Assembly: GCF_014287435.1 (NCBI RefSeq)
Contig: NZ_JACOPG010000001.1
Span: 620,001 to 684,000 of the forward strand
Source: Roseburia lenta
GTDB lineage: Bacteria; Bacillota; Clostridia; Lachnospirales; Lachnospiraceae
Direction: 5' to 3'
DNA length: 64,000 nt
Below the pieces are notes generated by a model. The model did not search any database. It was not told the origin of the DNA and saw nothing but the letters and a program-made list of their open reading frames with translations. Made by a program: the position numbers and the translations under genes. How positions within the stretch are numbered: position 1 is the stretch's first letter; every line of letters starts with the position of its first letter. Of the stretch, positions 8,319 through 17,950 are shown in pieces.

Positions 8319-9818
8319 CTACCCTCTTTTTTTCAAAATGTAGATCTGCTCACGTCCACGCATAGGAATCTGGCGTACCAGTTGAAACTCCTCATGCAGA
8401 CGTAATTGTTTTTTCAAGATCCCTTCCTCGGTTGAAAGGGCAAATACCATCGCCTGATCTGCCGTGATCTCACCGGTCTTGTCAAAAAATCTACGATAAA
8501 ATTGATCGACTTCTTCCCGCTCCTTATGCTCCATGCGTGGGAATTCTGTGATCACCTCCTCCATCAGATACGATGAAGTAAAATCAAAATAATCTCGATT
8601 GATAAAATAAATGTTCTTTTTTGCCTTCTCGGCATCCTGTCTGCCATAAAAAATGGCTTCTCCAAAACTGTCAATGCCATAGACATCACGCGTTCTTCCC
8701 GCCTGCATACGTTCGATCAAAAGTGTGCCAAGACCGCAGAAAGGGTCGATCACATGTGCTTCTTCTTTTAAATATGGACGGACCAACTCCACCATCTCTG
8801 CCGCCACGACTGGCGCCATAGAGGTCGGCAAGGCATGCTCTCGATAAATAAAACGTCTGTCCGCCTGTCCTAAGACTCTGGCATAGACCACATAAGTCCC
8901 ATCTTTCTTTTGCCTCGGCAAAAGTTCGATGACCGCATCTTTTGGGCGGTTAGCAAGTCTTCCCTGACTGCCTTCCTCTATAGCATAGGCAAGTCGCTTG
9001 GTCGTCTTGCTGTCAGCGTCCATCTGCATCCGCAGGGCAAACGGGTATTTTTTCTTTTTGCCATAGACCTCCTCCAAAAGGGGAAGAAGTTCGGAAAGTA
9101 CGATCGCCTGCGCCAGATTTTCTTCTGCCGCAAGGGTCTGACCGCGAAATCGAATGACAAAGAGCATTTCCCGATAGATGCGGATCTGGCTCAATTTATC
9201 CAGGGAGTCTGTGAGCAGGCGTACCCCACGCCCTACCATCCTCGCATCCGCATAGCCCAGATCCTGCACCTGTGCCAGGAGTGCCTCCCTCATATAAGGA
9301 TCCGTTGTAAGGATCAGAGCGTGTTTCTTGTGGATACCCTGATACCGGTAGTTTTCCTTCTCCTGGTATGCCTCCAGCAAAAGATCCATCTGCTCCAGCA
9401 AAAGACGCATATGTTTTTTGTCTTCTTCCCAAATCTCTTCTGCGCCCAGCCGCTTTCTCTCTGCCTGCAGGCTTTCCAAGATCTCTCCACAGTCGTAAGC
9501 CGAAAGTCCCTTGATATAAGAAGCCAGAACAAACTTGGTATCTTCCCTTTCATAAGCCGCCCAGAGTGCCTGTGTGACCTGACCTGCCATTTCCAGTGCC
9601 TGTACCCGGTCAGAAAGATCTCCCAGCAAAAGGGCTGCATTCTTTCTGGTCTTAGCATCCGCATGGGAAAGCAAGTCCCCTAAGCGTCCGATAAAGGCTG
9701 CGTCTACATAGGTCTCTGCCGCCTTTTTATCCTCCTTGATCTGACTGCGCAGATTGCTCAAAAGGGATCTTACCTCTTCTGTTTGTGTGATCTCTGTCAA
9801 TAATTCTTTGATTTCCAT
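8319..9818 (-). CDS. HEAT-like repeats fused to UPF0020/Trm14-type RNA methylase domain
   Basis: The 499-aa protein has an alpha-helical N-terminal half with HEAT-like character (FIGRLGDLLSHADAKTRKNAALLLGDL, given here only as the position about 43-70). The C-terminal domain starts near residue 290. It carries an S-adenosylmethionine motif I, VIDPFCGLGTLL, and ends with IPMRGREQIYIL, both typical of the THUMP/UPF0020 RNA methylase family (RlmK/L-like, Trm11/Trm14). The usual catalytic motif IV, (N/D)PP(Y/F), is not seen at the expected place, where EVITEFPRM occurs instead, so the enzyme may be diverged or non-methylating. It sits between an AraC regulator and a GGDEF-EAL gene with 3-base gaps. 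Confidence 0.7.
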   Translation of the reverse strand: MEIKELLTEITQTEEVRSLLSNLRSQIKEDKKAAETYVDAAFIGRLGDLLSHADAKTRKNAALLLGDLSDRVQALEMAGQVTQALWAAYEREDTKFVLASYIKGLSAYDCGEILESLQAERKRLGAEEIWEEDKKHMRLLLEQMDLLLEAYQEKENYRYQGIHKKHALILTTDPYMREALLAQVQDLGYADARMVGRGVRLLTDSLDKLSQIRIYREMLFVIRFRGQTLAAEENLAQAIVLSELLPLLEEVYGKKKKYPFALRMQMDADSKTTKRLAYAIEEGSQGRLANRPKDAVIELLPRQKKDGTYVVYARVLGQADRRFIYREHALPTSMAPVVAAEMVELVRPYLKEEAHVIDPFCGLGTLLIERMQAGRTRDVYGIDSFGEAIFYGRQDAEKAKKNIYFINRDYFDFTSSYLMEEVITEFPRMEHKEREEVDQFYRRFFDKTGEITADQAMVFALSTEEGILKKQLRLHEEFQLVRQIPMRGREQIYILKKRG

Positions 9819-9821
9819 GCT

Positions 9822-10811
9822 CTATCCTAAATTCTTTTCTTCTTTATCTGTCCGCTTTGCGGTCCGGTATTTGCGCGGCGAAATACCATAGGTCTTTTGA
9901 AACAACCGATGAAAATAAGAAACATTTTCATAGCCCACCGCCACTGCGATATCCGCCACGGTCAGCCCGGATGTTTCCAGCAGATATGCCGCCTGACGCA
10001 TACGCTTTTGCTGCACCAACTCGGTATAAGTCGCACCGGTAAAGGAATGAATGGCGCGGCTCAGCCAATACACATCATAATGGAGCATCTGCGCCAGTTC
10101 GGATAATTCACCATCCTTGTAATGCTCCTCGATATAACGATATACCGACATCAAGAGTTCCTGATTTTTATTGTCTTTACCAACACTGACCAAGTCGGTA
10201 TAATTCATCAGTTGCAGTAGCAGCAAGCCCATGGTCGCCTGGTTGATGCTCCGCTTGTTGGGCTGTTTGTTATGTATGGTCCAGATCAGATTCTCCATGA
10301 GATTCTGGATGGGCAGCACCCCTGACACCTGAAAGTGCAGATAGGAGACATCCGCATCCTTACTCTTTAAACATTCCAGAACAAACTTACGGATCAGGTT
10401 GTCCTCCTCGCCCATCATAGAGAGGGCATAGTCAAAAAAAGCCGGTAAGATGATAAAGTTGACAGCAATATCATCCTCGCCTGCCGGATAGATCTCCTGC
10501 GTGGCGTTCTGGTTTAAAAAAAGCATTTCACCGGTCTTTAACTCGATCCGATCACCATTGACGATATGCGTGGTCTGTCCGGAACACATATAGATGAGTT
10601 CCACATAATTGTGTGTGTGCGCCGGAAAATGCACAAAGCGGGTATGGGTACGGATCTCTATGGTCTTACCACTCTCGATCAGCCGCTTGTAATCGACCAT
10701 ATGGGTCTCCGGCTCCATATAGATTCCGCGATCCACATCGACCTGTCCCTTAAGATAGCCCTGTTCTTCATCGCTGATCTGTCTTAATTCATTCAGCAGT
10801 TCCTGATTCAT
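9822..10811 (-). CDS. AraC-family transcription regulator with cupin sensor domain
   Basis: The 329-aa protein carries an N-terminal cupin domain (about 50-150; HFPAHTHNYVELIYM, then a GEMLFLN strand) that typically binds a small ligand such as a sugar. The C-terminal double helix-turn-helix (about 220-318) ends in the AraC signature around VADIAVAVGYENVSYFHRLF and GISPRKYR. The ATG lies 23 bases inside the end of the upstream PsiE-like gene and is preceded by GAGGAG, so the two are translationally coupled. It may regulate its own operon, which would put the GGDEF-EAL protein under ligand control; that is inference. Confidence 0.9.
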   Translation of the reverse strand: MNQELLNELRQISDEEQGYLKGQVDVDRGIYMEPETHMVDYKRLIESGKTIEIRTHTRFVHFPAHTHNYVELIYMCSGQTTHIVNGDRIELKTGEMLFLNQNATQEIYPAGEDDIAVNFIILPAFFDYALSMMGEEDNLIRKFVLECLKSKDADVSYLHFQVSGVLPIQNLMENLIWTIHNKQPNKRSINQATMGLLLLQLMNYTDLVSVGKDNKNQELLMSVYRYIEEHYKDGELSELAQMLHYDVYWLSRAIHSFTGATYTELVQQKRMRQAAYLLETSGLTVADIAVAVGYENVSYFHRLFQKTYGISPRKYRTAKRTDKEEKNLG

Positions 10812-11244
10812 CTGACTCCTCTAATCTGCGCCAATCTTCTTCCCGCATCTTGTCCTTCATCCGATGTTCCTTTAAATATCTTCGCACAAAGCATAAGAGG
10901 ACAATACTGATGGTAGATATCAGATCATCCAACGGTGTTGTCGTCGTGACAACGATCATATGACGTGCCACTAAAAAGATGATCGTCTCCAAGACATTAT
11001 CTGCGGTCGGCCTGCATAACATTTTCAAAAATTCAACACCGATCACGACCAGAAATACCTGTTCTAAAAACTCCAGCATTGCCCCAGCCGTTGAACGGTT
11101 CTCCCACAATTCACCCACATGTGGGATCAGCGCGATCAGCGCGATCACGACCGCAATAAAAACAAATATCGCTGCGATCAACTCTAAAATGTGACACAAT
11201 TCCGTCACCCATTTTTTGACATAACCATAAACCTTATCAAACAT
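10789..11244 (-). CDS. PsiE-like integral membrane protein
   Basis: The 151-aa protein has four predicted membrane helices: about 17-43, 58-75, 88-100 and 105-122. The phrases EFLEQVFLVVIGVEFLKML and DNVLETIIFLVARHMIV fit the phosphate-starvation-inducible PsiE family, whose molecular role is unknown. The acidic/basic C-terminal tail is cytosolic. It is the first gene of a four-gene operon. Its start has AGAGGAG five bases upstream and a promoter about 45 bases upstream. Confidence 0.7.
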   Translation of the reverse strand: MFDKVYGYVKKWVTELCHILELIAAIFVFIAVVIALIALIPHVGELWENRSTAGAMLEFLEQVFLVVIGVEFLKMLCRPTADNVLETIIFLVARHMIVVTTTTPLDDLISTISIVLLCFVRRYLKEHRMKDKMREEDWRRLEESDESGTAE

Positions 11245-11287
11245 AAATACTCCTCTTTCATCTTAAATCCTAGTTATCCAATTAAAT

Positions 11288-11315
11288 ATTATCGTATTAT
11301 CCTTACCCACGTCAA
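11288..11315 (-). promoter_or_regulatory. Promoter of the psiE-araC-methylase-GGDEF/EAL operon
   Basis: On the minus strand: TTGACG, a 16-base spacer and GATAAT. No other clear promoter was seen within the operon. Confidence 0.65.
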
Positions 11316-11350
11316 GCCCATTATATGCAGGCTTCCTCCAGCGACCCAAA

Positions 11351-11390
11351 AATAAAAAAGCCCGATCAGATCCTGTCTGATCGAGCCCTT
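11351..11390 (-). terminator. Rho-independent terminator of ilvE
   Basis: On the minus strand the hairpin GCTCGATCAGA / TCTGATCGGGC (one mismatch, 5-base loop CAGGA) is followed by TTTTTTATTTTT. It ends the ilvE transcript. Confidence 0.88.
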
Positions 11391-11411
11391 CATTTATCCT
11401 ATTCTGCGATC

Positions 11412-12476
11412 TTATTCTACAACCTGTGTCCATCCGTAAGGATCTTCGATCTTGCCCCACTGGATGCCGGTCAAAGTATCGTATAATTTCTGTGTTAATT
11501 TGCCTGTCTTGGCATCGTTGATGACAACAACATCATCCTTGTAACGAAGTTCTCCAACCGGTGAGATAACAGCTGCTGTACCGGTACCAAATACTTCTTC
11601 CAAAGTACCGTCATGCCCTGCCTTCATCAGATCGTCTACAGAAAGACGTGTCTCGTTGACCTTGTATCCCCAATCACGAAGCAAATGGATCATGGAATCT
11701 CTGGTAACACCCGGAAGTACGGTTCCCTCGATCGGTGCAGTGTAGATCTCGCCGGCGATCTTGAACATGATATTCATAGTACCAACTTCTTCTACATATT
11801 TACGATGCTCACCATCAAGCCAGAGTACCTGTGCATAGCCCATCTTCTCAGCCTTAACCTGTCCTAAGATAGATCCTGCATAGTTACCGCCACACTTGGT
11901 AAATCCGGTACCACCCTTTACGGCACGAACCAATTCATCCTCAACCAGAATCTTAACCGGATCAAGTCCTGTTGCATAGTATGCTCCAACCGGGCAACAA
12001 ATGATCATAAACTTGTAAGAAGATGCCATATGCACACCAAGCGCTGCTTCTGTAGCAAACATAAACGGACGGATGTAAAGAGAAGTATCCGGCTCAGATG
12101 GAACCCAATCTGCTTCCTGCTTTACCAGTGCTCTGACTGCTTCTACAAACATGTCCTCTGGGAATGCCGGCATACAAAGTCTTGCGTTGGAATTGATCAT
12201 ACGTCTTGCGTTCATTTCCGGACGGAACAACTGGATCTTGCCCTCAGCGGTACGATATGCCTTCAAGCCTTCAAATGTCTCCTGTGCATAGTGCAGTGTC
12301 ACACATGCCGGATCCAATTCGATCGGTCCCTGTGGTACGATTCTAGCATCGTGCCATCCCTGATCCTTGTCCCAGTCCATGATAAACATATAGTCTGTCA
12401 TGTACTTACCAAATCCAAGATGTTTCTGATCTGGCTTTTCCTTTAACTGCTTACGTTCTTCAAATCTAATTTCCAT
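11412..12476 (-). CDS. ilvE: Branched-chain amino acid aminotransferase
   Basis: This PLP enzyme interconverts branched-chain 2-oxo acids and Leu/Ile/Val with glutamate. The 354-aa product is full length for the class II (fold IV) BCAT2-like form. Signatures include TLHYAQETFEGLKAY, the PLP-lysine region FTKCGGNYAGS, and VLWLDGEHRKYVEEVGTMNIMF. I chose the ATG at 12476 (MEIRFEERK) because GGAGGAA lies seven bases upstream. The promoter overlaps the only longer reading-frame extension, which excludes it. The gene is monocistronic. Confidence 0.95.
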   Translation of the reverse strand: MEIRFEERKQLKEKPDQKHLGFGKYMTDYMFIMDWDKDQGWHDARIVPQGPIELDPACVTLHYAQETFEGLKAYRTAEGKIQLFRPEMNARRMINSNARLCMPAFPEDMFVEAVRALVKQEADWVPSEPDTSLYIRPFMFATEAALGVHMASSYKFMIICCPVGAYYATGLDPVKILVEDELVRAVKGGTGFTKCGGNYAGSILGQVKAEKMGYAQVLWLDGEHRKYVEEVGTMNIMFKIAGEIYTAPIEGTVLPGVTRDSMIHLLRDWGYKVNETRLSVDDLMKAGHDGTLEEVFGTGTAAVISPVGELRYKDDVVVINDAKTGKLTQKLYDTLTGIQWGKIEDPYGWTQVVE

Positions 12477-12540
12477 GATTTCTTCCTCCATATATTGCAT
12501 AATCGCAGATGAAATCCTGCAAAATTTCTCTGTTTTTCTT

Positions 12541-12569
12541 ATTATCTTCCTCTTTACAAGGCTTGTCAA
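12541..12569 (-). promoter_or_regulatory. Promoter of ilvE
   Basis: On the minus strand: TTGACA, a 17-base spacer and GATAAT. The leader to the ATG is about 58 bases, too short for a T-box, and no leader structure is seen. Confidence 0.8.
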
Positions 12570-12645
12570 GAATACAGTCTATAATTATCCTGCATTTTTC
12601 TTAGGCTTTTTTGTATATTTTTTCATTCCCCACAGGCAATGGTTC

Positions 12646-12674
12646 TTGAAAGCCTTTTTCAAAAATAATATAAT
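12646..12674 (+). promoter_or_regulatory. Promoter of the flavin reductase-like gene
   Basis: TTGAAA (12646-12651), a 17-base spacer and TATAAT (12669-12674). An in-frame upstream ATG overlaps the -10, which rules it out as the start. Confidence 0.82.
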
Positions 12675-12708
12675 GGTAAAAATAAGAAAGATACGAAGGG
12701 AGTACATT

Positions 12709-13218
12709 ATGCATACATTTCAACCATATCCTATGAATATGTTAGAGTTTAATCCTTTTCAAAAGATCGGTAGCGAATGGGCAGCCGTGACCGCAGAGGC
12801 AGACGGCAAAGCCAATGCCATGACTGTTAGTTGGGGCGGTGTCGGTGTCATGTGGGGAAAAAACGTAGCCACCATCTATATCCGTGATTCCCGTTACACA
12901 AAGGAACTGATCGATGCAAGCGATACATTTTCTATCAATTTCTTTGAAGATGATCATATGCACAGCACACTGAATTACCTGGGCAAGGTTTCTGGTCACA
13001 ATGAGGATAAGATCGCCGGAGCACGTCTGCATATCAACCACATGACAGGCACTCCGTTTTTAGACGAAGCCAAATTTGTCATCCTCTGTAAAAAATTATC
13101 TGCGACCCGCATAACAGCCGATCAGTTCATTGATCCGACCATCGCAGACAAGTGGTATGCGGATGGCGATATGCACACCATGTATATCGGCGAGATCACA
13201 GATGTCTTAGTCCGCTAA
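12709..13218 (+). CDS. Flavin reductase-like (FMN-binding split barrel) protein
   Basis: The 169-aa protein belongs to the flavin reductase-like domain family (DIM6/NTAB type). These proteins bind FMN and reduce flavin or small substrates with NAD(P)H. Supporting features are the N-terminal NAMTVSWGGVGVMWGKNVATIYI strand region (about 36-58), SFSIN-like DTFSINFFEDD, and KLSATRITADQFIDP. The start is the ATG at 12709, after GAAGGGAG and downstream of the -10 box. Its substrate is not deducible. It is monocistronic and divergent from ilvE. Confidence 0.85.
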   Translation: MHTFQPYPMNMLEFNPFQKIGSEWAAVTAEADGKANAMTVSWGGVGVMWGKNVATIYIRDSRYTKELIDASDTFSINFFEDDHMHSTLNYLGKVSGHNEDKIAGARLHINHMTGTPFLDEAKFVILCKKLSATRITADQFIDPTIADKWYADGDMHTMYIGEITDVLVR

Positions 13219-13233
13219 TATATGCTCATACCC

Positions 13234-13267
13234 AAAAGCCCGGATGCTGTTTGCACCCGGGCTTTTT
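13234..13267. terminator. Convergent terminator
   Basis: The stem GCCCGG/CCGGGC, extended by flanking A and T runs, has a 13-base loop. TTTTT follows on plus and TTTTGGG on minus, so it can serve both converging genes. Confidence 0.85.
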
Positions 13268-13272
13268 ATGTA

Positions 13273-14751
13273 TTACTGTTCGTTTGAGATCGTATCCTGT
13301 AATTTTTCTACTTTTCCATGCAATCTGCCAATAGTATCGGAGAAATCCTGAATGGTGTCGTAAATCATGACAGCACCATCTACACCGTTTCCGGATAGTT
13401 CAGAAACACGATTGGTATTTTCAGAAACACTCACTACACTGTCAACGATCTTGGCTGTGTTATTGGACACCTCATTGACACCATCAATGATACCATCCAC
13501 CATAGTCTTTAACTTACCGACATTATCCTTGGTCTGTTCAAAACTGCTGTTGACATCCGCAATCTTGGTATTCTGTAACTGAATCCCCTCTACGCAGTGA
13601 TTCATCTTTTCTACAGATTGATTTGCCACAGAGATCAACTGGTTCATAATCTGTGTAATCTCTTCCGTAGAGTTCTTGGTCTGCTCTGCCAACGTACGGA
13701 TCTCATCGGCTACTACGGCAAATCCCTTGCCTGCCTCGCCTGCTCTGGCTGCCTCGATCGACGCATTGAGGGCTAAGAGGTTGGTCTGGCTGGAAATGGA
13801 AAGAATAGCATCCGTGATGCTGGAAACGCCCTGGATCTGTGCTACCAGATCGGTAATGATCTGATTGGTCGCTTCGATATCTCCCGATACTGCCTGTGCC
13901 TGCGTGCGCATATCCTCTGAAAGGACAGCACCTTCGCTGACTTTTTCATACACTTCTTCCGCATTCTGCTGGACACGTTCTGCACTTGCCTGTGTTTCCT
14001 GCACGATTGCATAAATGTTCTGTGTCAATTCGGACTGATGGCTCATTTCCTGACTGTTCACGGAAGATGCGGAAGAAATATCACTGAGTGCACCCTTATT
14101 TTCATTTGCCTGCTCTGTGATGTCATGCATGCCATCCGTGACCACATGGAAATTATCCAGAATGTCCTGTGAGATCTGTCCCACCTGATTTGCCACCTCG
14201 ATGGCTTCATTGGTCTGCTTTTGGATCTGATCCATATTATCCTTGGTTGCATTGTAGATACGAAATACCGTATACATGCTAAAGAAACCAAACAGCATAG
14301 TAGAGATCAACTCTATGGTTGCATCTTCCCCTGTCATCTGTCCCTGTACAGATCGATATCCAATACTTACCAGATTGATGATGACTGTTGCAGCAGTACC
14401 GCAAGACACCAGACGGACATTCTGATACACAATTAAAGCATACACTGTTATAAATACAATCGGATATATTTTGGCTGCTGATGTGAATGTCACAGCAATA
14501 TAAGGAATCAGATACATGACTGACATCTTGATATGCGTATTTTCTTCGCTTCCCTTACACAATCCCCAGAAAGATGCCAATATAAAACATACCAGCATAA
14601 CTACCATGCCCGGCGCAGACATGGTGTGCGTGATCAGCATGATCAGCAGCCAGCCTAGGAAAGACATACCGTAGATCATCACCCCTAATTTATTTGATCT
14701 GGCGGTCTGTTCCGGTGTAAGTGCAATTGCTTTCTTTGGTTTCTTTGCCAT
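13273..14751 (-). CDS. Methyl-accepting chemotaxis protein with polytopic membrane sensor
   Basis: The 492-aa receptor has about five to six membrane helices in residues 22-165 and no sizeable extracytoplasmic domain. It may therefore sense a membrane or intracellular cue. A long coiled-coil signalling domain (about 200-490) follows. The CheA/CheW-binding tip is canonical: [22 protein letters not shown], positions about 315-336, followed by [16 protein letters not shown]. It lacks a HAMP domain. It lies 31 bases after aspS and may be read through from the hisS-aspS promoter. Confidence 0.93.
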   Translation of the reverse strand: MAKKPKKAIALTPEQTARSNKLGVMIYGMSFLGWLLIMLITHTMSAPGMVVMLVCFILASFWGLCKGSEENTHIKMSVMYLIPYIAVTFTSAAKIYPIVFITVYALIVYQNVRLVSCGTAATVIINLVSIGYRSVQGQMTGEDATIELISTMLFGFFSMYTVFRIYNATKDNMDQIQKQTNEAIEVANQVGQISQDILDNFHVVTDGMHDITEQANENKGALSDISSASSVNSQEMSHQSELTQNIYAIVQETQASAERVQQNAEEVYEKVSEGAVLSEDMRTQAQAVSGDIEATNQIITDLVAQIQGVSSITDAILSISSQTNLLALNASIEAARAGEAGKGFAVVADEIRTLAEQTKNSTEEITQIMNQLISVANQSVEKMNHCVEGIQLQNTKIADVNSSFEQTKDNVGKLKTMVDGIIDGVNEVSNNTAKIVDSVVSVSENTNRVSELSGNGVDGAVMIYDTIQDFSDTIGRLHGKVEKLQDTISNEQ

Positions 14752-14782
14752 AATTTATACCCCTACCCTTTCTAGTACCTGA

Positions 14783-16573
14783 TTATTCTTCTATGTTTTC
14801 TAACGCAAGTCCCAACTCATCTAACTGTGCCTGATCAACCGGTGTCGGAGCCTCTGTCATCAGACAGGATGCATCCTTGACCTTCGGGAAAGCAATCACA
14901 TCACGGATAGAATCCGCATGCATCATCAGCATGATCATACGATCCAATCCAAATGCCAGTCCTGCATGTGGCGGTACACCATAAGAGAAGGCATCCAGTA
15001 AGAATCCAAATCTCTCATGTGCTTCTTCATTGGTAAAGCCAAGTGCATTGAACATTTTTTCCTGCACATCGCTCTGATAGATACGGATACTACCACCACC
15101 AAGTTCACAACCGTTTAATACGATATCATATGCCTTTGCACGGACAGCACCCGGATCACTGGTAAGTTTGTCCAGATCTTCCTCATAAGGCATGGTAAAC
15201 GGATGATGCATGGCAACAAAACGGTTCTGATCATCTGACCACTCAAACTGTGGAAAATCCACAACCCAAAGGAAAGCAAATTCATTTGGATCATAGAGAT
15301 TAAACTCTTTTCCTAACTGTAAACGCAAGGAACCTAAAACTTCCCATACGATCTTATTGCGGTCTGCTGCAAACAAAAGTAGATCTCCCGGCTGGCCATC
15401 CATAGCAGATACCAAAGCGGCAAGTTCTTCTTCTGTCATAAACTTGGCAAAGGATGACTTGTAAGTGCCATCTTCGTTGATAGAAAGATATGCCAGTCCC
15501 TTGGCACCACAACCCTTAGCATGATCTACTAACTTGTCAATCTTTTTGCGGGACATTGCTGCCTGACCTTTGACATTGATACCACGGACACTTCCGCCAT
15601 TTTCCAAAGCACCGGTAAATACGCCAAAACCGCATCCGGCAACAACCTCTGATACATCTATCAGTTCCATGCCAAAACGGACATCCGGCTTGTCAGATCC
15701 AAAACGATCCATAGCCTCCTGCCAAGTCATGCGCTTGAGCGGAAGTGGTACTTCTACGTCAAGTGTCTCCTTGAATACGCGGGCGATCAGACGCTCATTA
15801 ACATCTAAGACATCTTCCATATCTACAAAAGACATCTCCATATCCACCTGGGTAAATTCCGGCTGACGGTCTGCACGCAGGTCTTCATCACGGAAGCACT
15901 TTGCAATCTGGAAATAACGATCATACCCAGAGCACATCAACAACTGCTTAAATAACTGTGGTGACTGTGGCAATGCATAAAAACTGCCCGGATGCACACG
16001 GGACGGTACCAGATAATCTCTGGCTCCTTCCGGTGTGGATTTCTGTAAGATCGGTGTCTCGATCTCTAAAAATCCTTCATCCTGTAAGAAAGAACGGATC
16101 ACACCCATAACACGGCTTCGCATCATCAGATTCTTTTGCAGATCCGGGCGACGCAGATCCAGATAACGATATTTCAAACGTAATTCTTCCTTGGTCTGGA
16201 TACCGGCTTCGATCGGGAATGGCGGTGTCTGTGCCTCAGAAAGCACGCGGAGCTGCGTTGCGAACACCTCGATATCTCCTGTTTTTAAGTTCTCATTGAC
16301 GGCTGCGGAACGCTTCTGTACCTTGCCGACGATAGCAACCACATACTCGCTACGCAAAGTTCCTGCCTTGGAAAATCCTTCGCTTCCGATCACAGGCTCA
16401 TCAAAGACTACCTGCATCATACCACTGCGGTCTCTTAAATCAACGAAGATCAGACTTCCTAAATTTCTTCTTTTCTGCACCCATCCCATCAGCGTAACTT
16501 CCTCGCCGATCATAGTGTTATTTACTTCTGTACAACGGTGACTTCTGTGAAGCCCCTGCATAGACTCTGCCAT
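14783..16573 (-). CDS. aspS: Aspartyl-tRNA synthetase (bacterial type)
   Basis: The enzyme attaches aspartate to tRNA-Asp. The 596-aa product has an N-terminal OB-fold anticodon-binding domain (VTLMGWVQKRRNLG). Class II motif 2 (YFQIAKCFRDEDLRADRQPEF, at about 215-235), a bacterial GAD insertion (about 300-410) and motif 3 (GLAFGLDRMIML) follow. Length and domain order are those of the bacterial discriminating type. It follows hisS by 18 bases, the usual hisS-aspS pairing in Firmicutes. Confidence 0.97.
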   Translation of the reverse strand: MAESMQGLHRSHRCTEVNNTMIGEEVTLMGWVQKRRNLGSLIFVDLRDRSGMMQVVFDEPVIGSEGFSKAGTLRSEYVVAIVGKVQKRSAAVNENLKTGDIEVFATQLRVLSEAQTPPFPIEAGIQTKEELRLKYRYLDLRRPDLQKNLMMRSRVMGVIRSFLQDEGFLEIETPILQKSTPEGARDYLVPSRVHPGSFYALPQSPQLFKQLLMCSGYDRYFQIAKCFRDEDLRADRQPEFTQVDMEMSFVDMEDVLDVNERLIARVFKETLDVEVPLPLKRMTWQEAMDRFGSDKPDVRFGMELIDVSEVVAGCGFGVFTGALENGGSVRGINVKGQAAMSRKKIDKLVDHAKGCGAKGLAYLSINEDGTYKSSFAKFMTEEELAALVSAMDGQPGDLLLFAADRNKIVWEVLGSLRLQLGKEFNLYDPNEFAFLWVVDFPQFEWSDDQNRFVAMHHPFTMPYEEDLDKLTSDPGAVRAKAYDIVLNGCELGGGSIRIYQSDVQEKMFNALGFTNEEAHERFGFLLDAFSYGVPPHAGLAFGLDRMIMLMMHADSIRDVIAFPKVKDASCLMTEAPTPVDQAQLDELGLALENIEE

Positions 16574-16591
16574 GTTTTTTATCCTCCTGCC

Positions 16592-17854
16592 TTAGTCTCT
16601 ATTGAAAAATTCTACGAATTCTTCGTAGCCTTCTTTTTGTAATTGTTCTTTTTGGAACTTTTTGTTCTTGTTCATACGAACGACCTGTACCTGTTGTCCG
16701 TTTTCTCTGGCTTCTTTTGCCTGCTTTAAGACCTCCGTCAGTTTCTCTGCCGGATACTTCTTTTCTACCAGATAAGCCACTTTCTTTGGGCGCTCCGGAA
16801 TCTCAAATCCCTGCTCCATCAAAAGTAAGATGATACGCTCAAATCCAATGGAAAATCCGCAAGCCGGTACATTCTGTCCTGTAAACTTGCCGATCATTTC
16901 ATCGTAACGACCACCGCCGCCACAAGATCCGCCAAATTCCGGGATTGCGATCTCAAAGATGGTTCCTGTGTAATAACTCATACCACGCACAAGAGTCGGA
17001 TCAAATACCAAAGCAAAATCCGCAGCCTTAGCCGCCTCAACCGTCTGGGCGATCTCACGCAGATTGCCGGAGATTTCTTCATCTAAATATCCACCCAGGG
17101 TCTCCTGTAAAAATCCTACGCCCTCAGCCACGTTTTTTTTGTCTGCCAATGCATCAAAAAGTCCAAGATACTTATCGACGCTTTCCTTTGCATAACCATT
17201 TTCCAGAAGTTCTGTAGAAACGCCCTCGATGCCGATCTTGTCCATCTTATCCAGTGTGATAAAAATACTGTCGTAATCTTTTTCTTCAAAACCACTGTAG
17301 GAAGCCATAGCCTTTAAGATACGACGTTCATTGATACGGATCTCAAAGCCGGAAAATCCAAGACGCCCCAGTGTCGTGGTCGTAGCAAGGATCAATTCGA
17401 TCTCTGCCATATTGGACGGCTCGCCCAAAATATCAATATCGCACTGGGTAAACTGGCGATATCTGCCTCTCTGTGGGCGGTCTGCACGCCATACATTACC
17501 GATCTGCAATGCCTTAAAAGGACTTGGCAGATCATTGGCATTATTAGAATAGAATCTGCAAAGTGGCACAGTAAGATCATAACGCATACCAAAGTCCACC
17601 ACATCGTTTTCTTCCTTCGCAGTGTCCAAATGCAATTTTTCGCCTCTTTTTAACACCTTAAAAATCAGTTTTTCATTTTCGCCGCCCTGCTTGTTGCTCA
17701 GGTTTGCGATATTCTCCATACAAGGTGTCTCGATCGGTGTAAATCCAAACTCACGATAGGTCGTCTTGATCACATTGGTCACGTAATCACGGATTTCCAT
17801 CTCTCTTGGCAAAATATCTTTCATACCATTGACCGGTTTCTTACTTAAAGCCAT
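16592..17854 (-). CDS. hisS: Histidyl-tRNA synthetase
   Basis: The 420-aa class II synthetase charges tRNA-His. The N-terminal GMKDILPREM, motif 2 region QIGNVWRADRPQRGRYRQF, the histidine motif LVRGMSYYTGTIFEI, motif 3 GFSIGFERI and a C-terminal anticodon domain (VEKKYPAEKLTEVL onwards) are all present. GGAGGAA precedes the ATG, and a good promoter lies 33-61 bases upstream. The leader is too short for a T-box. Confidence 0.97.
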   Translation of the reverse strand: MALSKKPVNGMKDILPREMEIRDYVTNVIKTTYREFGFTPIETPCMENIANLSNKQGGENEKLIFKVLKRGEKLHLDTAKEENDVVDFGMRYDLTVPLCRFYSNNANDLPSPFKALQIGNVWRADRPQRGRYRQFTQCDIDILGEPSNMAEIELILATTTTLGRLGFSGFEIRINERRILKAMASYSGFEEKDYDSIFITLDKMDKIGIEGVSTELLENGYAKESVDKYLGLFDALADKKNVAEGVGFLQETLGGYLDEEISGNLREIAQTVEAAKAADFALVFDPTLVRGMSYYTGTIFEIAIPEFGGSCGGGGRYDEMIGKFTGQNVPACGFSIGFERIILLLMEQGFEIPERPKKVAYLVEKKYPAEKLTEVLKQAKEARENGQQVQVVRMNKNKKFQKEQLQKEGYEEFVEFFNRD

Positions 17855-17886
17855 TTCATTTCCTCCAGTATTTACATTTTCATTTC

Positions 17887-17915
17887 ATTATAATCCGTAT
17901 TCTTTTAAGAAGCAA
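17887..17915 (-). promoter_or_regulatory. Promoter of hisS-aspS
   Basis: On the minus strand: TTGCTT, a 17-base spacer and TATAAT. Confidence 0.82.
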
Positions 17916-17950
17916 CTTGATCGTTTTACAAATTGCAGAAGGACGCAAAA

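Noticed and set aside
8910..9683. Plus-strand ORF of 257 codons opposite the methylase-like gene
   Set aside because: It lacks a ribosome binding site and family motifs; the minus strand gene has an SAM motif and operon context.
12475..12708. Longer start of the flavin reductase-like gene at 12475
   Set aside because: The promoter at 12646-12674 lies inside this extension, and one internal ATG overlaps the -10 box.
17855..17950. T-box upstream of hisS-aspS
   Set aside because: The leader is under 40 bases and has no GGTACCGCG-type sequence.
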